A DNA stretch of 64,000 nucleotides from Colwellia sp. Lineage in GTDB: Bacteria > Pseudomonadota > Gammaproteobacteria > Enterobacterales > Alteromonadaceae. The first letter of the stretch is position 1; every line of letters begins with the position of its first letter. The notes under the pieces were generated by a model. That model was given only the letters and a program-made list of their open reading frames with translations. It searched no databases and was not told where the DNA came from. The stretch lies in contig NZ_JABSPA010000003.1 of assembly GCF_013214175.1 (NCBI RefSeq), positions 186,001 through 250,000 of the forward strand, in the 5' to 3' direction. Both the position numbers and the translations under genes were made by a program. This document shows positions 54,984-64,000 of the stretch, one piece after another.

Positions 54984-55090
54984 GCCTAGTGTTTATGCCG
55001 TTTTATCAATTGTTTGCAAGTGAATAAAATAGTGTAGAATTAGCGCAATTAGTTTTATCCCTTTTTACACTTAAATCCTCAGGAGTCCTC

Positions 55091-56140
55091 TTGGAATTTT
55101 TATACGAATACGGAATGTTTTTAGCCAAAACTGTTACTTTCGTTTTGGCGGTCATTGCCATTATCATCGCCATTGCTGGTGCCGCAATGAAACAGCAGCA
55201 CAAAAAAGGTGAGCTTGAAATTACTGACTTGTCTGAGCAATTTATCGAGACAGAAGAAGATATTATTCATGCCTTATTAACCAAGGAAGAATATAAAGAA
55301 AAAGAAAAAGCAGATAAAAAACAAGCAAAAGAAAAAGCTAAGGCCGATAAAGCAAAAGTTAAAGCTGGCGAAGACGCTGAGCCAAGTAAAGCCCATGTTT
55401 TTGTTGTTGATTTTAATGGCAGTATCGATGCTAAAGAAGTTAGTTCGTTACGTGAAGAAGTGACAGCGATACTTTCTGTGGCCAAGCCAGAAGATGAAGT
55501 ATTTATTCGTTTAGAAAGTGGCGGCGGTATGGTGCATGGCTATGGTTTAGCCTCTTCACAACTTGACCGTATTCGTCTGCATAATATTCCACTGACAGTA
55601 TCAGTAGACAAAGTAGCGGCTAGTGGCGGTTATATGATGGCTTGTGTAGCTAACAATATTATCTCAGCTCCGTTTGCCATTCTTGGTTCGATTGGTGTTA
55701 TTGCACAGGTACCAAACTTTAACAAATTACTGAAAAAACATGATATTGAATTTGAGCAATTTACTGCCGGTGAATTTAAACGCACAGTGACTATGTTTGG
55801 TGAAAACACAGAGAAAGGTAAAGAGAAGTTTATTGAAGAGTTGGAAGAAACCCATGTGTTATTTAAAAACTTTGTAAGTGAGCGTAGACCTAGCTTAGAT
55901 ATTGCGAAAGTAGCAACCGGTGAGCACTGGTTTGGTACTACCGCCTTAGAGCTAGGTTTAGTTGATAGCATCCAAACTAGTGATGACTATTTACAAGGAA
56001 AAAGTAAAAGTCATAAAGTAGTTGCGATAAAGTTTGAAGTGAAGAAAGGTTTAGCTGAGAAGTTTTCAAAAGCAGCTTCATTATCTGCAGAAAGCTTTAT
56101 TGGCAAGTTGTTACAACGCAATAATATTTTTCCTAGTTAG
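55091..56140 (+). CDS. sohB: SohB protease (S49 signal-peptide-peptidase family)
   Basis: A 349-residue S49 serine protease that aligns with E. coli SohB from end to end, starting EFLYEYGMFLAKTVTFVLAV (membrane anchor). A Lys/Ala-rich spacer (about residues 70-100) follows, then VFVVDFNGSIDAKEVSSLREEVTAIL, RLESGGGMVHGYGLASSQL, catalytic Ser in DKVAASGGYMMACVAN and the Lys in GEFKRTVTMFGENTEKG. It initiates at TTG 55091, five bases after AGGAG. SohB degrades misfolded or residual membrane and periplasmic peptides; its exact role is not established. Confidence 0.96.
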   Translation: MEFLYEYGMFLAKTVTFVLAVIAIIIAIAGAAMKQQHKKGELEITDLSEQFIETEEDIIHALLTKEEYKEKEKADKKQAKEKAKADKAKVKAGEDAEPSKAHVFVVDFNGSIDAKEVSSLREEVTAILSVAKPEDEVFIRLESGGGMVHGYGLASSQLDRIRLHNIPLTVSVDKVAASGGYMMACVANNIISAPFAILGSIGVIAQVPNFNKLLKKHDIEFEQFTAGEFKRTVTMFGENTEKGKEKFIEELEETHVLFKNFVSERRPSLDIAKVATGEHWFGTTALELGLVDSIQTSDDYLQGKSKSHKVVAIKFEVKKGLAEKFSKAASLSAESFIGKLLQRNNIFPS

Positions 56141-56256
56141 ATATGAGCTAGGTTTGAATTAGATATGAGTTAGACATGAAGCAGGCACCAGTTAGTCATT
56201 GCCTCGCTAGGTTTACTTTTATAGTAACTAATTCATAACCTCGTTCTGATATCAAC

Positions 56257-56294
56257 AAAAAAGCCTTGCTGAGTTTACTCAACAAGGCTTTTTT
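56257..56294. terminator. Bidirectional terminator between sohB and the symporter gene
   Basis: AAGCCTTG-C-TGAG and CTCA-A-CAAGGCTT pair around TTTA, with six A before and six T after. The genes on both sides converge on it. Confidence 0.92.
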
Positions 56295-56336
56295 AATCAC
56301 TAATAGCCAGTTATAAGGCTAGCCTTTAGTTTTATT

Positions 56337-57698
56337 TTAGTTATCTTTTAAGTGCTTGAAGTCAATCTCTTCAATGTTATGACCGGCTTTTGGGTCTAAA
56401 TACATATCTTCATCAAACTGATCTTCACTCTTAGCTATCACTACACTTACCATACTGTCGCCGGTAACATTAACTGCAGTACGAGTCATATCAAGTATAC
56501 GGTCAACACCTATAATTAACGCAATACCTTCCACAGGTAAACCTACTTGATCTAATACCATGGCTAACATGATCAAACCAACACCTGGAACACCGGCCGT
56601 GCCAATAGAGGCGAGAGTCGCGGTAAGTACAACGGTTAAGTAGTCAGCCAAAGTTAAGTCTTGAGTAAATACTTGTGCGATAAATACGGTGGCGACACCT
56701 TGCATAATTGCTGTGCCATCCATATTAATGGTGGCACCCAGTGGCACAGTAAATGAAGCAATGGAGTTTTTAACGCCCATTTTCTTAGTGGCAGTTTCTA
56801 AAGTAACCGGAATGGTAGCGTTAGAGCTGGCAGTCGAGAAGGCAAAAATTGCAGCGTCGCGCATTTTCTTTAAAAAGATTAGCGGGTTTAAACCGGTTAA
56901 CATTTTTAAGATAATAGGGTAAGTCACTAAAGCATGAATAACTAAGACAAAGAATACGACAAAGAAGTATTTTATTAAGTTGCCAAAGGTGTCTAGTGAC
57001 ACAGTGGTAAATAAGGTTGCTAATAATGCAAAAACGCCATAAGGGGCGATATTCATTAAAATGGTTACCAGGCGCATGATTACTTCACTTAAATCTTCAA
57101 ATAATGAAGCTATGCGTTCACCGGCTTTTCCTGAAAGTGCAATGGCAATACCAAAGAGTAGTGCAAAAACAATTATCTGTAACATGTTGCCTTGGGCAAA
57201 TGAAGCAAAAGGGTTAGTAGGGAACATTTGAATTATAACTTGCGCTAAAGACGGCGCTTCTCTACTGGTAAAGCTGCTATTCGATACCATATTTACTCCT
57301 TCTCCCGGAGCAATAAGTAGGGCGACAAAAATAGCAAAACTGATAGCAATGGCAGTGGTGGCAAGATATAAGCCAATAGCTTTACCACCGATTCGGCCAA
57401 GTTTACTGGTATCTTTCAACGAGCAAACGCCACAAACTAGTGAGACAAAAACTAGTGGTACAACGAGCATACGCAAACTGGCCATAAATATCTGCCCGAT
57501 AACCTCTAGCACACCATCAACCAGTAAACCTCTCAGAGATAAATCAAAGAAATAAAGGTTGATAAGCTTGTCAGAGCCATTTGGCATTAACCACTGTAAG
57601 AAGGTGCCTAATAAAATACCGCTAACCATACCGATAACAATACGGCTAGTTAAACTGGTTTTTTTGAGGGCGGGGGAAGTTGTTTGTTCAATTGTCAT
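56337..57698 (-). CDS. Dicarboxylate/amino acid:cation symporter (DAACS family)
   Basis: A 453-residue transporter of the GltP/DctA/SstT fold with eight helices and two re-entrant loops. Conserved motifs are FSTASSNATIPVTLE (HP1 serine-rich tip), VPLGATINMDGTAIMQG (TM7), ASIGTAGVPGVGLIML (HP2) and GVDRILDMTRTAVNVTGD (TM8 with the substrate-carboxyl-binding residues Asp and Arg). Presence of the Arg in DMTRT favours acidic amino acids or C4-dicarboxylates. The acidic C-terminal tail is unstructured-looking. It is transcribed alone. Confidence 0.92.
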   Translation of the reverse strand: MTIEQTTSPALKKTSLTSRIVIGMVSGILLGTFLQWLMPNGSDKLINLYFFDLSLRGLLVDGVLEVIGQIFMASLRMLVVPLVFVSLVCGVCSLKDTSKLGRIGGKAIGLYLATTAIAISFAIFVALLIAPGEGVNMVSNSSFTSREAPSLAQVIIQMFPTNPFASFAQGNMLQIIVFALLFGIAIALSGKAGERIASLFEDLSEVIMRLVTILMNIAPYGVFALLATLFTTVSLDTFGNLIKYFFVVFFVLVIHALVTYPIILKMLTGLNPLIFLKKMRDAAIFAFSTASSNATIPVTLETATKKMGVKNSIASFTVPLGATINMDGTAIMQGVATVFIAQVFTQDLTLADYLTVVLTATLASIGTAGVPGVGLIMLAMVLDQVGLPVEGIALIIGVDRILDMTRTAVNVTGDSMVSVVIAKSEDQFDEDMYLDPKAGHNIEEIDFKHLKDN

Positions 57699-57964
57699 AG
57701 TGTCTATGTTACTTCAGCTAGGTTGTAAGTTAAGTTGTAATTATTATACATATATTACACTTCCAATTTTCAGCGCTAAGGTTAGCAATAATTACCTAGA
57801 TTAAAAACTACTTTATTACAGCTATTGATAAAGCTGCAATAAGTTAAAAACTGGTTAACTTATTAACTGAAGGTGATTTTTTTTTAATAACCAGTACCTT
57901 TTTGTTATTTATAAGTTAATATGGTTAAAGTATGTAAAATTAAAAATAAATTTAGGGAAGCTTT

Positions 57965-60355
57965 ATGCAGTTACTTCGACGTTTAAGTTTTACCATGTTA
58001 CTCATGTCGATGATGACTTTAGTAGCCTGTGGTGATGGAGATGGTGATCTTACAGGTGGTGATGATGGTGGCGGTTCATCAGGTGGCGCTATAGTTACCA
58101 TAACAAAGTCAGATGGTGATTTATCAGCAGATAATGATATTACTATCTTTACATCTATATTATTAGAAAGTGATAATTCGCCTGTAGTTAATAAACTTGT
58201 TACTTTTACCTTAAATGACCCAGCAATGGCAACTTTTGATCCTGTTATAGGTACTGCAGTTACCGATGCTGCAGGTGTCGCTCAAATTACCGTTAAAGTA
58301 ACTGATGTTGCTGGTGGTGTTGAAGTTATAGCGAGCGTGACCTCAACCACAACTTCAGACTCAGCTACCGTTTCAATCGGTTTTACTAGTCTAGGTGATG
58401 GTCAGGGAACTCCTCCTATAGGTGAACCTGTAGCAGCTTCTATAAAATTATTTACCAGTACACAGCAATTGGCTTCTAGTGGCGCACAGTCCATTGAACT
58501 TACTGCTATTGCTAAAGATGCCAGTAACAATTTAGTCGAAGGAGTAACAATTAACTTTGCCAGTGATACCGGTTCGTTAGAGAAAATTTTAGATGAAATT
58601 GGTAACAGTACAAATGTTACTGGTCCAGATGGCAAAGTGAGTATGATGCTCTCTACTCAGGCCGAGCCAAGTAATCGAGTGATCACAGTTACAATTATTA
58701 GTGGTGATGTTACAGACTCATTAACTATAGATGTGGTTGGAACAGCGTTAACTTTAACAGGCTCTGCTTCTCTAGCGCTAAACGATGAGGCTAACTATAT
58801 TGTTAATGTTTTAGACTCTGATGGCAATGGTGTCCCTAAAGCCGTAGTAGATATTTCTTTATCTGGTGCGTCAACAGAAAGCCCTGCAGGCGCTGTTGCA
58901 GTAATTACTTTACCAGCAACGGTTACTACAGACGCTGAAGGACAAGCCATAGTTAAAGCTACGGGTACCAGTGGTGGCACTAATACTATTATAATTTCAG
59001 CTCTTGGTGCGTCAGCGACTCAAAATGTATCAGTGCAAGCAGACTCATTCTTGTTTACTAATTTTAGTAATGGCACTACTACAGTAAACCCATCTGTTAC
59101 TCCTATTGTTCCCGATGTATCTTTGACACAAATGGCTTCTGTGACGCTTACTTGGAAAAGGGAACTTACTCCTGTAGTTGGGAAGGTCGTTACGTTTACA
59201 ACCACGCGAGGTCTTTTGTTAGCAAATGATGGTGTAACTCCCATATCAGAAGGGACGACTAATACAGACGGTCAAGTTACTGTTAATTTAACTTCTACTG
59301 ATGCAGGTAAAGCGATAGTTACCCTTGTCGGTTTTGATAATGTTGATGGTAAAGATATTGAATTAACTAACCAACTCGAGTTTGAATTTTTTGCTGACAC
59401 TGCCGCGAGCATTAAAGCACAAGCTTCACCTAATTCCATAGGTCCTAATGAGCAAACCTCTACCATCTCTGTAGTGGTAAAAGATGCTAATGGCAATTTG
59501 GTTAAAAATAAACGAATTAAATTTGTTTTAGAAGATGTTAGTGGCGGTTCTATTTTCCCTGCTACAGCCGTTACAGATAGTAGTGGTAGTGCTTCAACAG
59601 TTTATACTTCTAATAGTACTTCTGCAAAAGATGCTGTTGTGGTGACTGCTAGTGTTGAAGAAGAGCCATCAATAAATGATATTGTGAACTTAACTGTTTC
59701 AGAGCGAGGATTGTTTATATCCTTGGGTACAGGAAGAACATTACTTGCCCCTGAGGGTGAAACAACTCTTTACATCAAAGAGTACTCCATTCTTGTTTCC
59801 GATACACTGTCTAAAGCCGTGCCTGATGTTGTACTTACTGTTTCAGCAGTACCAGAAAGCTATTATAAAGGTTTCTGGATGAGAACTTATGATGGTGACG
59901 ACTTTAAGGGGTGGGCTGATGCAGGCTTTGGATCAATAGAAAAACCTACCTCATACATTGCCACGACTAAGTGCGCCAATGAAGATATTAACTTTAATGG
60001 TATTTTAGATGCGGGAGAAGACTTTAATGGTGATGGTGAATTGACTCCTGGAAATATCGTTACGTTTAGTACTGGAGATACTACAACCGCTAATTTTGTT
60101 ACGGATGCCAGCGGGCATGCTTTAATCAAGGTATATTATCAGCAAAGTTACGCTCGATGGCTTGACATAAGGCTCATAGTCTCAGGTAAAGTCATAGGTA
60201 GTGAAGGCTCGACTCAGACAATATTTACCTTGCCGGTACTTGCTGAACATGTAAATTCTGAAGACGCCTCCCCTCCTCATCAAGGTCTTAATCATAGAGG
60301 GCCGTTTGGTTTATCAAATGTATGTAGTGATAATATAAGTCAAGATCCACCTTAA
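57965..60355 (+). CDS. Lipoprotein with tandem Ig-like (Big-1/invasin-type) domains
   Basis: A 796-residue lipoprotein. Lipobox LVAC (Cys22), then an Asp/Gly-rich linker (GDGDGDLTGGDDGGGSSGG). About five Ig-like repeats of some 100 residues follow up to about residue 590. The invasin/Big-1 hallmarks NKLVTFTLND, TDAAGVAQITVKV, VEGVTINFASDTG, TDSSGSASTVYTS and KNKRIKFVLEDVSGG recur. The C-terminal 200 residues are a different domain containing CANEDINFNGILDAGEDFNGDGELTPGN written here in parts: FNGILDAGED and FNGDGELTPG, resembling dockerin-like calcium loops. Big-1 domains act as rigid extracellular stalks in adhesins. Binding partner unknown. It lies alone, divergent from the symporter. Confidence 0.85.
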   Translation: MQLLRRLSFTMLLMSMMTLVACGDGDGDLTGGDDGGGSSGGAIVTITKSDGDLSADNDITIFTSILLESDNSPVVNKLVTFTLNDPAMATFDPVIGTAVTDAAGVAQITVKVTDVAGGVEVIASVTSTTTSDSATVSIGFTSLGDGQGTPPIGEPVAASIKLFTSTQQLASSGAQSIELTAIAKDASNNLVEGVTINFASDTGSLEKILDEIGNSTNVTGPDGKVSMMLSTQAEPSNRVITVTIISGDVTDSLTIDVVGTALTLTGSASLALNDEANYIVNVLDSDGNGVPKAVVDISLSGASTESPAGAVAVITLPATVTTDAEGQAIVKATGTSGGTNTIIISALGASATQNVSVQADSFLFTNFSNGTTTVNPSVTPIVPDVSLTQMASVTLTWKRELTPVVGKVVTFTTTRGLLLANDGVTPISEGTTNTDGQVTVNLTSTDAGKAIVTLVGFDNVDGKDIELTNQLEFEFFADTAASIKAQASPNSIGPNEQTSTISVVVKDANGNLVKNKRIKFVLEDVSGGSIFPATAVTDSSGSASTVYTSNSTSAKDAVVVTASVEEEPSINDIVNLTVSERGLFISLGTGRTLLAPEGETTLYIKEYSILVSDTLSKAVPDVVLTVSAVPESYYKGFWMRTYDGDDFKGWADAGFGSIEKPTSYIATTKCANEDINFNGILDAGEDFNGDGELTPGNIVTFSTGDTTTANFVTDASGHALIKVYYQQSYARWLDIRLIVSGKVIGSEGSTQTIFTLPVLAEHVNSEDASPPHQGLNHRGPFGLSNVCSDNISQDPP

Positions 60356-60379
60356 TTACGGTGTATCTTGCTCCTAATG

Positions 60380-60404
60380 AAAGGCTCCTAAGGGAGCCTT
60401 TTTT
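60380..60404 (+). terminator. Rho-independent terminator after Ig-like lipoprotein
   Basis: AAAGGCTCC-TAAG-GGAGCCTTTTTT, 24 bp after the stop. It has a weaker T-run on the minus strand and may also serve the convergent ureohydrolase. Confidence 0.9.
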
Positions 60405-60427
60405 GATCTGGCAGCTTAAAATTAAAG

Positions 60428-61534
60428 TTACTTCGCCATTTCCTCAAGTAAAAATGCCGAAATCTCAGCGCCAACTTTCAATGTTTTATCTCTGCCAACT
60501 TCACCTTGGCCTGAGCTATCAGTGAAAGGGGCAATCTCCATCATATCAGCGCCGGTAATGGGGTATTTTGCCGCTAAGGCACGCAATATATCCATAGCAT
60601 CACTTGGCATTAATCCATCAGGCTCTGGTGTTCCTGTTGCACTAGCAAAGCTTTCATCAATGGCATCTATATCAAAGCTTACATAAAGCTCGTCAATATT
60701 TTCATCTTTAAGTTGGTTAAGAATATTCTCTATAGTTTGTTGGATACCATGGGCTTTCATATCTTTTGCCCAATGTTGTCTAACACCAAAGGTATCTTCC
60801 CAGTGACTTTGTGGTCTACCGCTAGAGCGAATGCCTATTTGAATTAAATGATGTTTTTCATGCAAGTCATCTAAAATATGGGTACACCAAGAGCCGAAAC
60901 ATAAATCAATGCCTAAACGTTCTACCAATAAATCGGTGTGAGCATCAAAATGAATTATTGCGGCGCGTTTTCCTTGTTGCTTTTTAGCTTGTAAGTAGGC
61001 TTTGGTTAATGGGTAACTAACACTGTGGTCACCGCCAATACCAAAAATACCTTTTTCAGGGAATTCAGCATAGAAGTCATGCAAAACATCTTCAGTGATA
61101 GTTAATGGGCTAATAGCATAACTACTATTCTCATCTTGATAAAGTGCCTTTCTGCAGTTGGCTATTGTCGCTTCATTTAAATATTTGTCTGCAAGTAAAT
61201 GAGGAATAACACGAACATCGCCCATGTCAAAAGCGGTCAGTTCGGGATAGTTCTCTAGCAAATTAGCGCGTAAGAATAACGGTCCCCAGTTAGCACCACG
61301 TAAAATTCCTCCACCACAATCTGATGCTATACCTAAAATAACTGCTTTAGACGCCTCTGGAAGCTTATTTAACGATGCTTTCCATAAATCATCAACATCC
61401 ACAGCTTGTCCGAAAATAGTTTTATGTAATTGCTCTTTACGCTCTTTAGCGGTATTAACGGTAAATACGCCGTTGCCTGGTGGACACAAACAATTGCTGA
61501 GTTTGTTATAAAATTCTGATGTAATAGTTGTCAT
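60428..61534 (-). CDS. Arginase/agmatinase/formiminoglutamase-family ureohydrolase
   Basis: A 368-residue ureohydrolase with the three binuclear-manganese motifs: IFGIGGDHSVSYP, AIIHFDAHTDLLVE and LYVSFDIDAIDESFASATGTPEPDGL, followed by GADMMEIAPFTD. These supply the His and Asp ligands and define the arginase family. It is longer than usual (about 300-330) owing to an N-terminal part of some 65 residues (CPPGNGVFTVNTAKERKEQL). The substrate (arginine, agmatine, formiminoglutamate or guanidino acid) cannot be chosen from the sequence. No his, hut or arg genes adjoin it. Confidence 0.88.
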   Translation of the reverse strand: MTTITSEFYNKLSNCLCPPGNGVFTVNTAKERKEQLHKTIFGQAVDVDDLWKASLNKLPEASKAVILGIASDCGGGILRGANWGPLFLRANLLENYPELTAFDMGDVRVIPHLLADKYLNEATIANCRKALYQDENSSYAISPLTITEDVLHDFYAEFPEKGIFGIGGDHSVSYPLTKAYLQAKKQQGKRAAIIHFDAHTDLLVERLGIDLCFGSWCTHILDDLHEKHHLIQIGIRSSGRPQSHWEDTFGVRQHWAKDMKAHGIQQTIENILNQLKDENIDELYVSFDIDAIDESFASATGTPEPDGLMPSDAMDILRALAAKYPITGADMMEIAPFTDSSGQGEVGRDKTLKVGAEISAFLLEEMAK

Positions 61535-61950
61535 TTGAAGTCTCTGTTTGATTATTTACTTGGATCATCAGTTGCGCTGGCTGACCCTTATAGATTCATA
61601 ATTTGAATTTTTTAACAATATGCTCTTATGTTTTATCGCAAAGTCTATTATGATTGCCGCTAAAAATAGGCAAAGTGTCACTTAGCGCACAGTGTTATCA
61701 ATAAATGCCTATTATAGCTAAAACCCCTATGTGGGTGAATAGCATTCCCTGAGAAGTAAAATAATTACTTGTCAGTTTGCATATTTATAGATATACCTAT
61801 AGATAGTTATGCAGAGATTAATTTTAAATAACATGTTTTTTTTATCGCTAGCATGGTCATAACAAGTACGCTCGCACTTTGTTGATTAGATTAGCGTTTG
61901 AATAAAAAGGCAAAAAATAATTTGCCTTTATCGAAGGATTATAAATTTTT
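61535..61950. other. 416-bp intergenic region upstream of topA
   Basis: It holds the promoters of the divergent ureohydrolase and topA. An imperfect inverted repeat spans 61659-61718 (GCTAAAAATAGGCA and TGCCTATTATAGC). Just before topA AAAGGCAAA-AAATAA-TTTGCCTTT (61906-61929) forms a hairpin 22 bp from the start codon and could affect translation or readthrough. GAAGGA at 61933-61938 is the ribosome binding site. No ORF of note lies here. Confidence 0.5.
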
Positions 61951-64000
61951 ATGGCAAAATCACTGGTTATTGTCGAGTCGCCAGCCAAAGCGAAAACAAT
62001 TAATAAATATTTAGGCAAAGACTTTATTGTAAAGTCGAGTGTTGGTCATATACGTGATCTTCCGCACAGCAGTACGGGTAAAAAAGTTGCTGCTAAGTCT
62101 CCGGCTGAGGTGCGTAAAATGGCGCCTGCAGCAAAAGCCAAATATAAAGCAAAGCGTGACAAGCAAGCGCTTGTCAATCGTATGGGCATTGATCCAGAAA
62201 ATAACTGGGCAGCCAATTATCAAATACTGCCAGGTAAAGAAAAAGTTGTTAGTGAACTGCAAAAGCTGGCAGAAAAAGCTGACATTATCTATCTCGCAAC
62301 CGATTTGGATCGCGAGGGAGAGGCGATTGCTTGGCATTTAAAAGAGATTATTGGTGGTGACGATGAAAAATTCCGCCGTGTTGTTTTTAATGAAATAACC
62401 GAAAGCTCTATTCAACAAGCATTTGCTACCCCAGGTGAATTGAGTATGCCTGGTGTTAATGCTCAGCAAGCGAGACGTTTTCTCGATCGCGTGGTTGGCT
62501 TTATGGTCAGCCCACTATTGTGGAAAAAAGTTGCACGTGGTTTATCAGCAGGACGAGTTCAATCTGTTGCAGTAAAATTAGTGGTCGAAAAAGAACGTGA
62601 AATTAAAGCGTTTGATCCAAAAGAGTTTTGGGACATCGCTGTTGATACCCATGCAACGACAGGTGAAGTACTAACCCTTGATGTTACCCATGAAAATGGC
62701 AAAGCATTTAAACCAACTACTGAAAAAGAAACTAATGCCGCTTTAGCAATACTAAATCCGGCTGATTATGCTGTCAGTAAACGTGAAGATAGACCGTCAA
62801 AAAGTACACCGTCGGCACCTTTCATTACTTCGACATTACAGCAAGCAGCCAGTACTAAATTAGGTTATGGCGTAAAACGTACTATGGGCTTAGCCCAACG
62901 TTTGTATGAAGCGGGTCATATAACTTATATGCGTACCGATTCAACCAATTTAAGTAAAGATGCGGTAGAAATGTGCCGTAAGTACATTACTGATAGCTTT
63001 GGTGAAAATTACTTACCTGAAAAGCCGAAAACATATGGCTCTAAAGCGGGTGCACAAGAGGCACATGAAGCAATACGCCCATCTAATGTTAAGCTTGAAG
63101 CTGCATTTCTTGAAGGTATTGAGCCTGATGCGAAAAAGCTTTATGAGCTGATTTGGCGCCAGTTTGTTGCCTGTCAAATGACTGCTGCTCGCTATACCGT
63201 AAGTACCTTAACAATTAGCGCTGCTAACTTTGATTTAAAAGCTAAAGGCCGAGTGATGCAGTTTGATGGTTGGACTAAAGTTCATCCACAGCTAAGCAAA
63301 GGTGATGATACCCACTTACCTGATTTAAAGGTTGGTGAAAAATTAACTTTAGATAATATTGAACCAAGCCAGCATTTTACTAAACCACCAGCTCGTTTTG
63401 GTGAAGCATCATTAGTAAAAGAGTTAGAAAAACGTTCCATAGGCAGACCGTCAACCTATGCGTCAATTATTTCAACGATTCAAGATCGTGGTTATGTCCG
63501 ACTAGACAAAAAACGTTTCTACGCTGAAAAAATGGGTGAAATTGTTACTAACAGTTTATCTGGCAGCTTCGAAAAGTTAATGAGCTACGAGTTCACTTCA
63601 AATATGGAACAAGAGCTTGATGAAATAGCAGCCGGTAAGGCTGATTGGAAAGCTGTTTTAGACGAGTTTTATAAAAACTTTACCAAGCAATTATCAAAAG
63701 CTGATCAACCATCTGAAGAGGGTGGTATGCAAAATAATGAGCCAGTCTTAACAGATATTGATTGCCCGACCTGTAATCGTAAAATGGGCATTCGAACTGC
63801 TCAAACTGGTGTGTTTTTAGGTTGCTCTGGCTACGCTTTACCACCAAAAGAACGCTGTACTAAAACCATGAACTTAACCGCTGGTGCAGAAGCTGAAAGT
63901 GTTTTAGCTGAAGATGCTGAAACCGAAGCGCTTATGGCAATGCGTCGTTGTGATAAATGTGGCACCGCGATGGACAGCTACCTTATCGACGAAACACGTA
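61951..64000 (+). CDS. topA: DNA topoisomerase I, partial (3' end outside window)
   Basis: The frame opens at ATG 61951 and continues past the right edge; 683 codons are visible. The TOPRIM domain reads [34 protein letters not shown] and [19 protein letters not shown]. The type IA core has [37 protein letters not shown] and the active-site Tyr in [21 protein letters not shown] and [13 protein letters not shown] follow. The C-terminal zinc-ribbon region starts with [12 protein letters not shown]...FLGCSGY and [13 protein letters not shown]. It relaxes negative supercoils. The missing part should be further zinc ribbons. Confidence 0.98.
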   Translation, partial: MAKSLVIVESPAKAKTINKYLGKDFIVKSSVGHIRDLPHSSTGKKVAAKSPAEVRKMAPAAKAKYKAKRDKQALVNRMGIDPENNWAANYQILPGKEKVVSELQKLAEKADIIYLATDLDREGEAIAWHLKEIIGGDDEKFRRVVFNEITESSIQQAFATPGELSMPGVNAQQARRFLDRVVGFMVSPLLWKKVARGLSAGRVQSVAVKLVVEKEREIKAFDPKEFWDIAVDTHATTGEVLTLDVTHENGKAFKPTTEKETNAALAILNPADYAVSKREDRPSKSTPSAPFITSTLQQAASTKLGYGVKRTMGLAQRLYEAGHITYMRTDSTNLSKDAVEMCRKYITDSFGENYLPEKPKTYGSKAGAQEAHEAIRPSNVKLEAAFLEGIEPDAKKLYELIWRQFVACQMTAARYTVSTLTISAANFDLKAKGRVMQFDGWTKVHPQLSKGDDTHLPDLKVGEKLTLDNIEPSQHFTKPPARFGEASLVKELEKRSIGRPSTYASIISTIQDRGYVRLDKKRFYAEKMGEIVTNSLSGSFEKLMSYEFTSNMEQELDEIAAGKADWKAVLDEFYKNFTKQLSKADQPSEEGGMQNNEPVLTDIDCPTCNRKMGIRTAQTGVFLGCSGYALPPKERCTKTMNLTAGAEAESVLAEDAETEALMAMRRCDKCGTAMDSYLIDETR

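Noticed and set aside
61800-61860. Tiny frame ATGCAGAGA... upstream of topA
   Set aside because: Fewer than 20 codons, no ribosome binding site, AT-rich; could be a leader peptide but nothing supports it.
1-64000. CRISPR arrays, tRNA or rRNA genes, insertion sequences, prophage
   Set aside because: I looked for regularly spaced repeats, T-loop sequences (GTTCGAATC-like) in cloverleaf context, transposase motifs and phage structural genes and saw none.

Overview
The window is a 64 kb piece of an AT-rich gammaproteobacterial chromosome. Gene content and protein character point to a marine member of the Alteromonadales, most likely Colwelliaceae (Colwellia, Thalassotalea or relatives). The evidence is an F7-like chemotaxis cluster of the kind Vibrio and Shewanella carry, a VolA/Pla-1-type lipase lipoprotein, the rpsT/murJ-ribF-ileS-lspA-fkpB block, the tsaB...fadD pairing, and the sohB-topA-yciK neighbourhood known from E. 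coli. The taxon is my inference; no rRNA or tRNA gene was seen. I saw no phage, insertion sequence, integron or CRISPR array, so most of this is ordinary chromosomal backbone with a few accessory-looking stretches.

Layout. 1-5.4 kb: a partial U32 peptidase-family protein (RNA hydroxylation type), a glutathione S-transferase, a NUDIX hydrolase and a long RluA-family pseudouridine synthase. 5.4-6.2 kb: a two-gene unit (membrane protein plus Cro/CI-type regulator) whose promoter sits between two arms of an inverted repeat. 6.3-17.1 kb: a lone CheY-like receiver, then a ten-gene chemosensory operon on the minus strand (short MCP, cheY, STAS, cheA, cheW, MCP, cheR, cheD, cheB, receiver-EAL). It carries a c-di-GMP phosphodiesterase as a second probable CheA output. 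17.5-27 kb: an unknown lipoprotein, then vitamin B12 acquisition (two tandem BtuB receptors, BtuF, CobO, BtuC, BtuD) under two cobalamin riboswitches. 27.3-28.6 kb: iron storage, with two bacterioferritin subunits of complementary residue loss and bacterioferritin-associated ferredoxin behind a clear Fur box.

29-35 kb: a ThrE-like exporter, a 57-residue membrane protein, and a four-gene group (class II aldolase, enolase-superfamily dehydratase, amidohydrolase, SDR dehydrogenase) that would fit non-phosphorylative sugar or sugar-acid breakdown. 34.7-39 kb: DUF3010 protein, acyl-CoA dehydrogenase and an M49-like lipoprotein peptidase. 39-49 kb: rpsT, murJ, ribF, ileS, lspA, fkpB, tsaB, an M50-type membrane protein and an alpha/beta hydrolase. 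49.5-56 kb: fadD, yciK, a large VolA-type lipase lipoprotein and sohB. 56-64 kb: a dicarboxylate symporter, a Big-1/Ig-like repeat lipoprotein, an arginase-family ureohydrolase and the first two thirds of topA.

Connections. The acyl-CoA dehydrogenase and the VolA-like lipase both have a PsrA-type palindrome (CAAAC-N4-GTTTG) next to a FadR-like palindrome in the upstream region. This ties surface lipid hydrolysis to beta-oxidation, with FadD between. Several starts were moved inward from the longest reading frame to a codon with a Shine-Dalgarno sequence, and several core genes use TTG or GTG starts (rpsT, murJ, sohB, fadD, tsaB). Several intergenic gaps hold long imperfect palindromes of about 60-100 bp that no gene explains.
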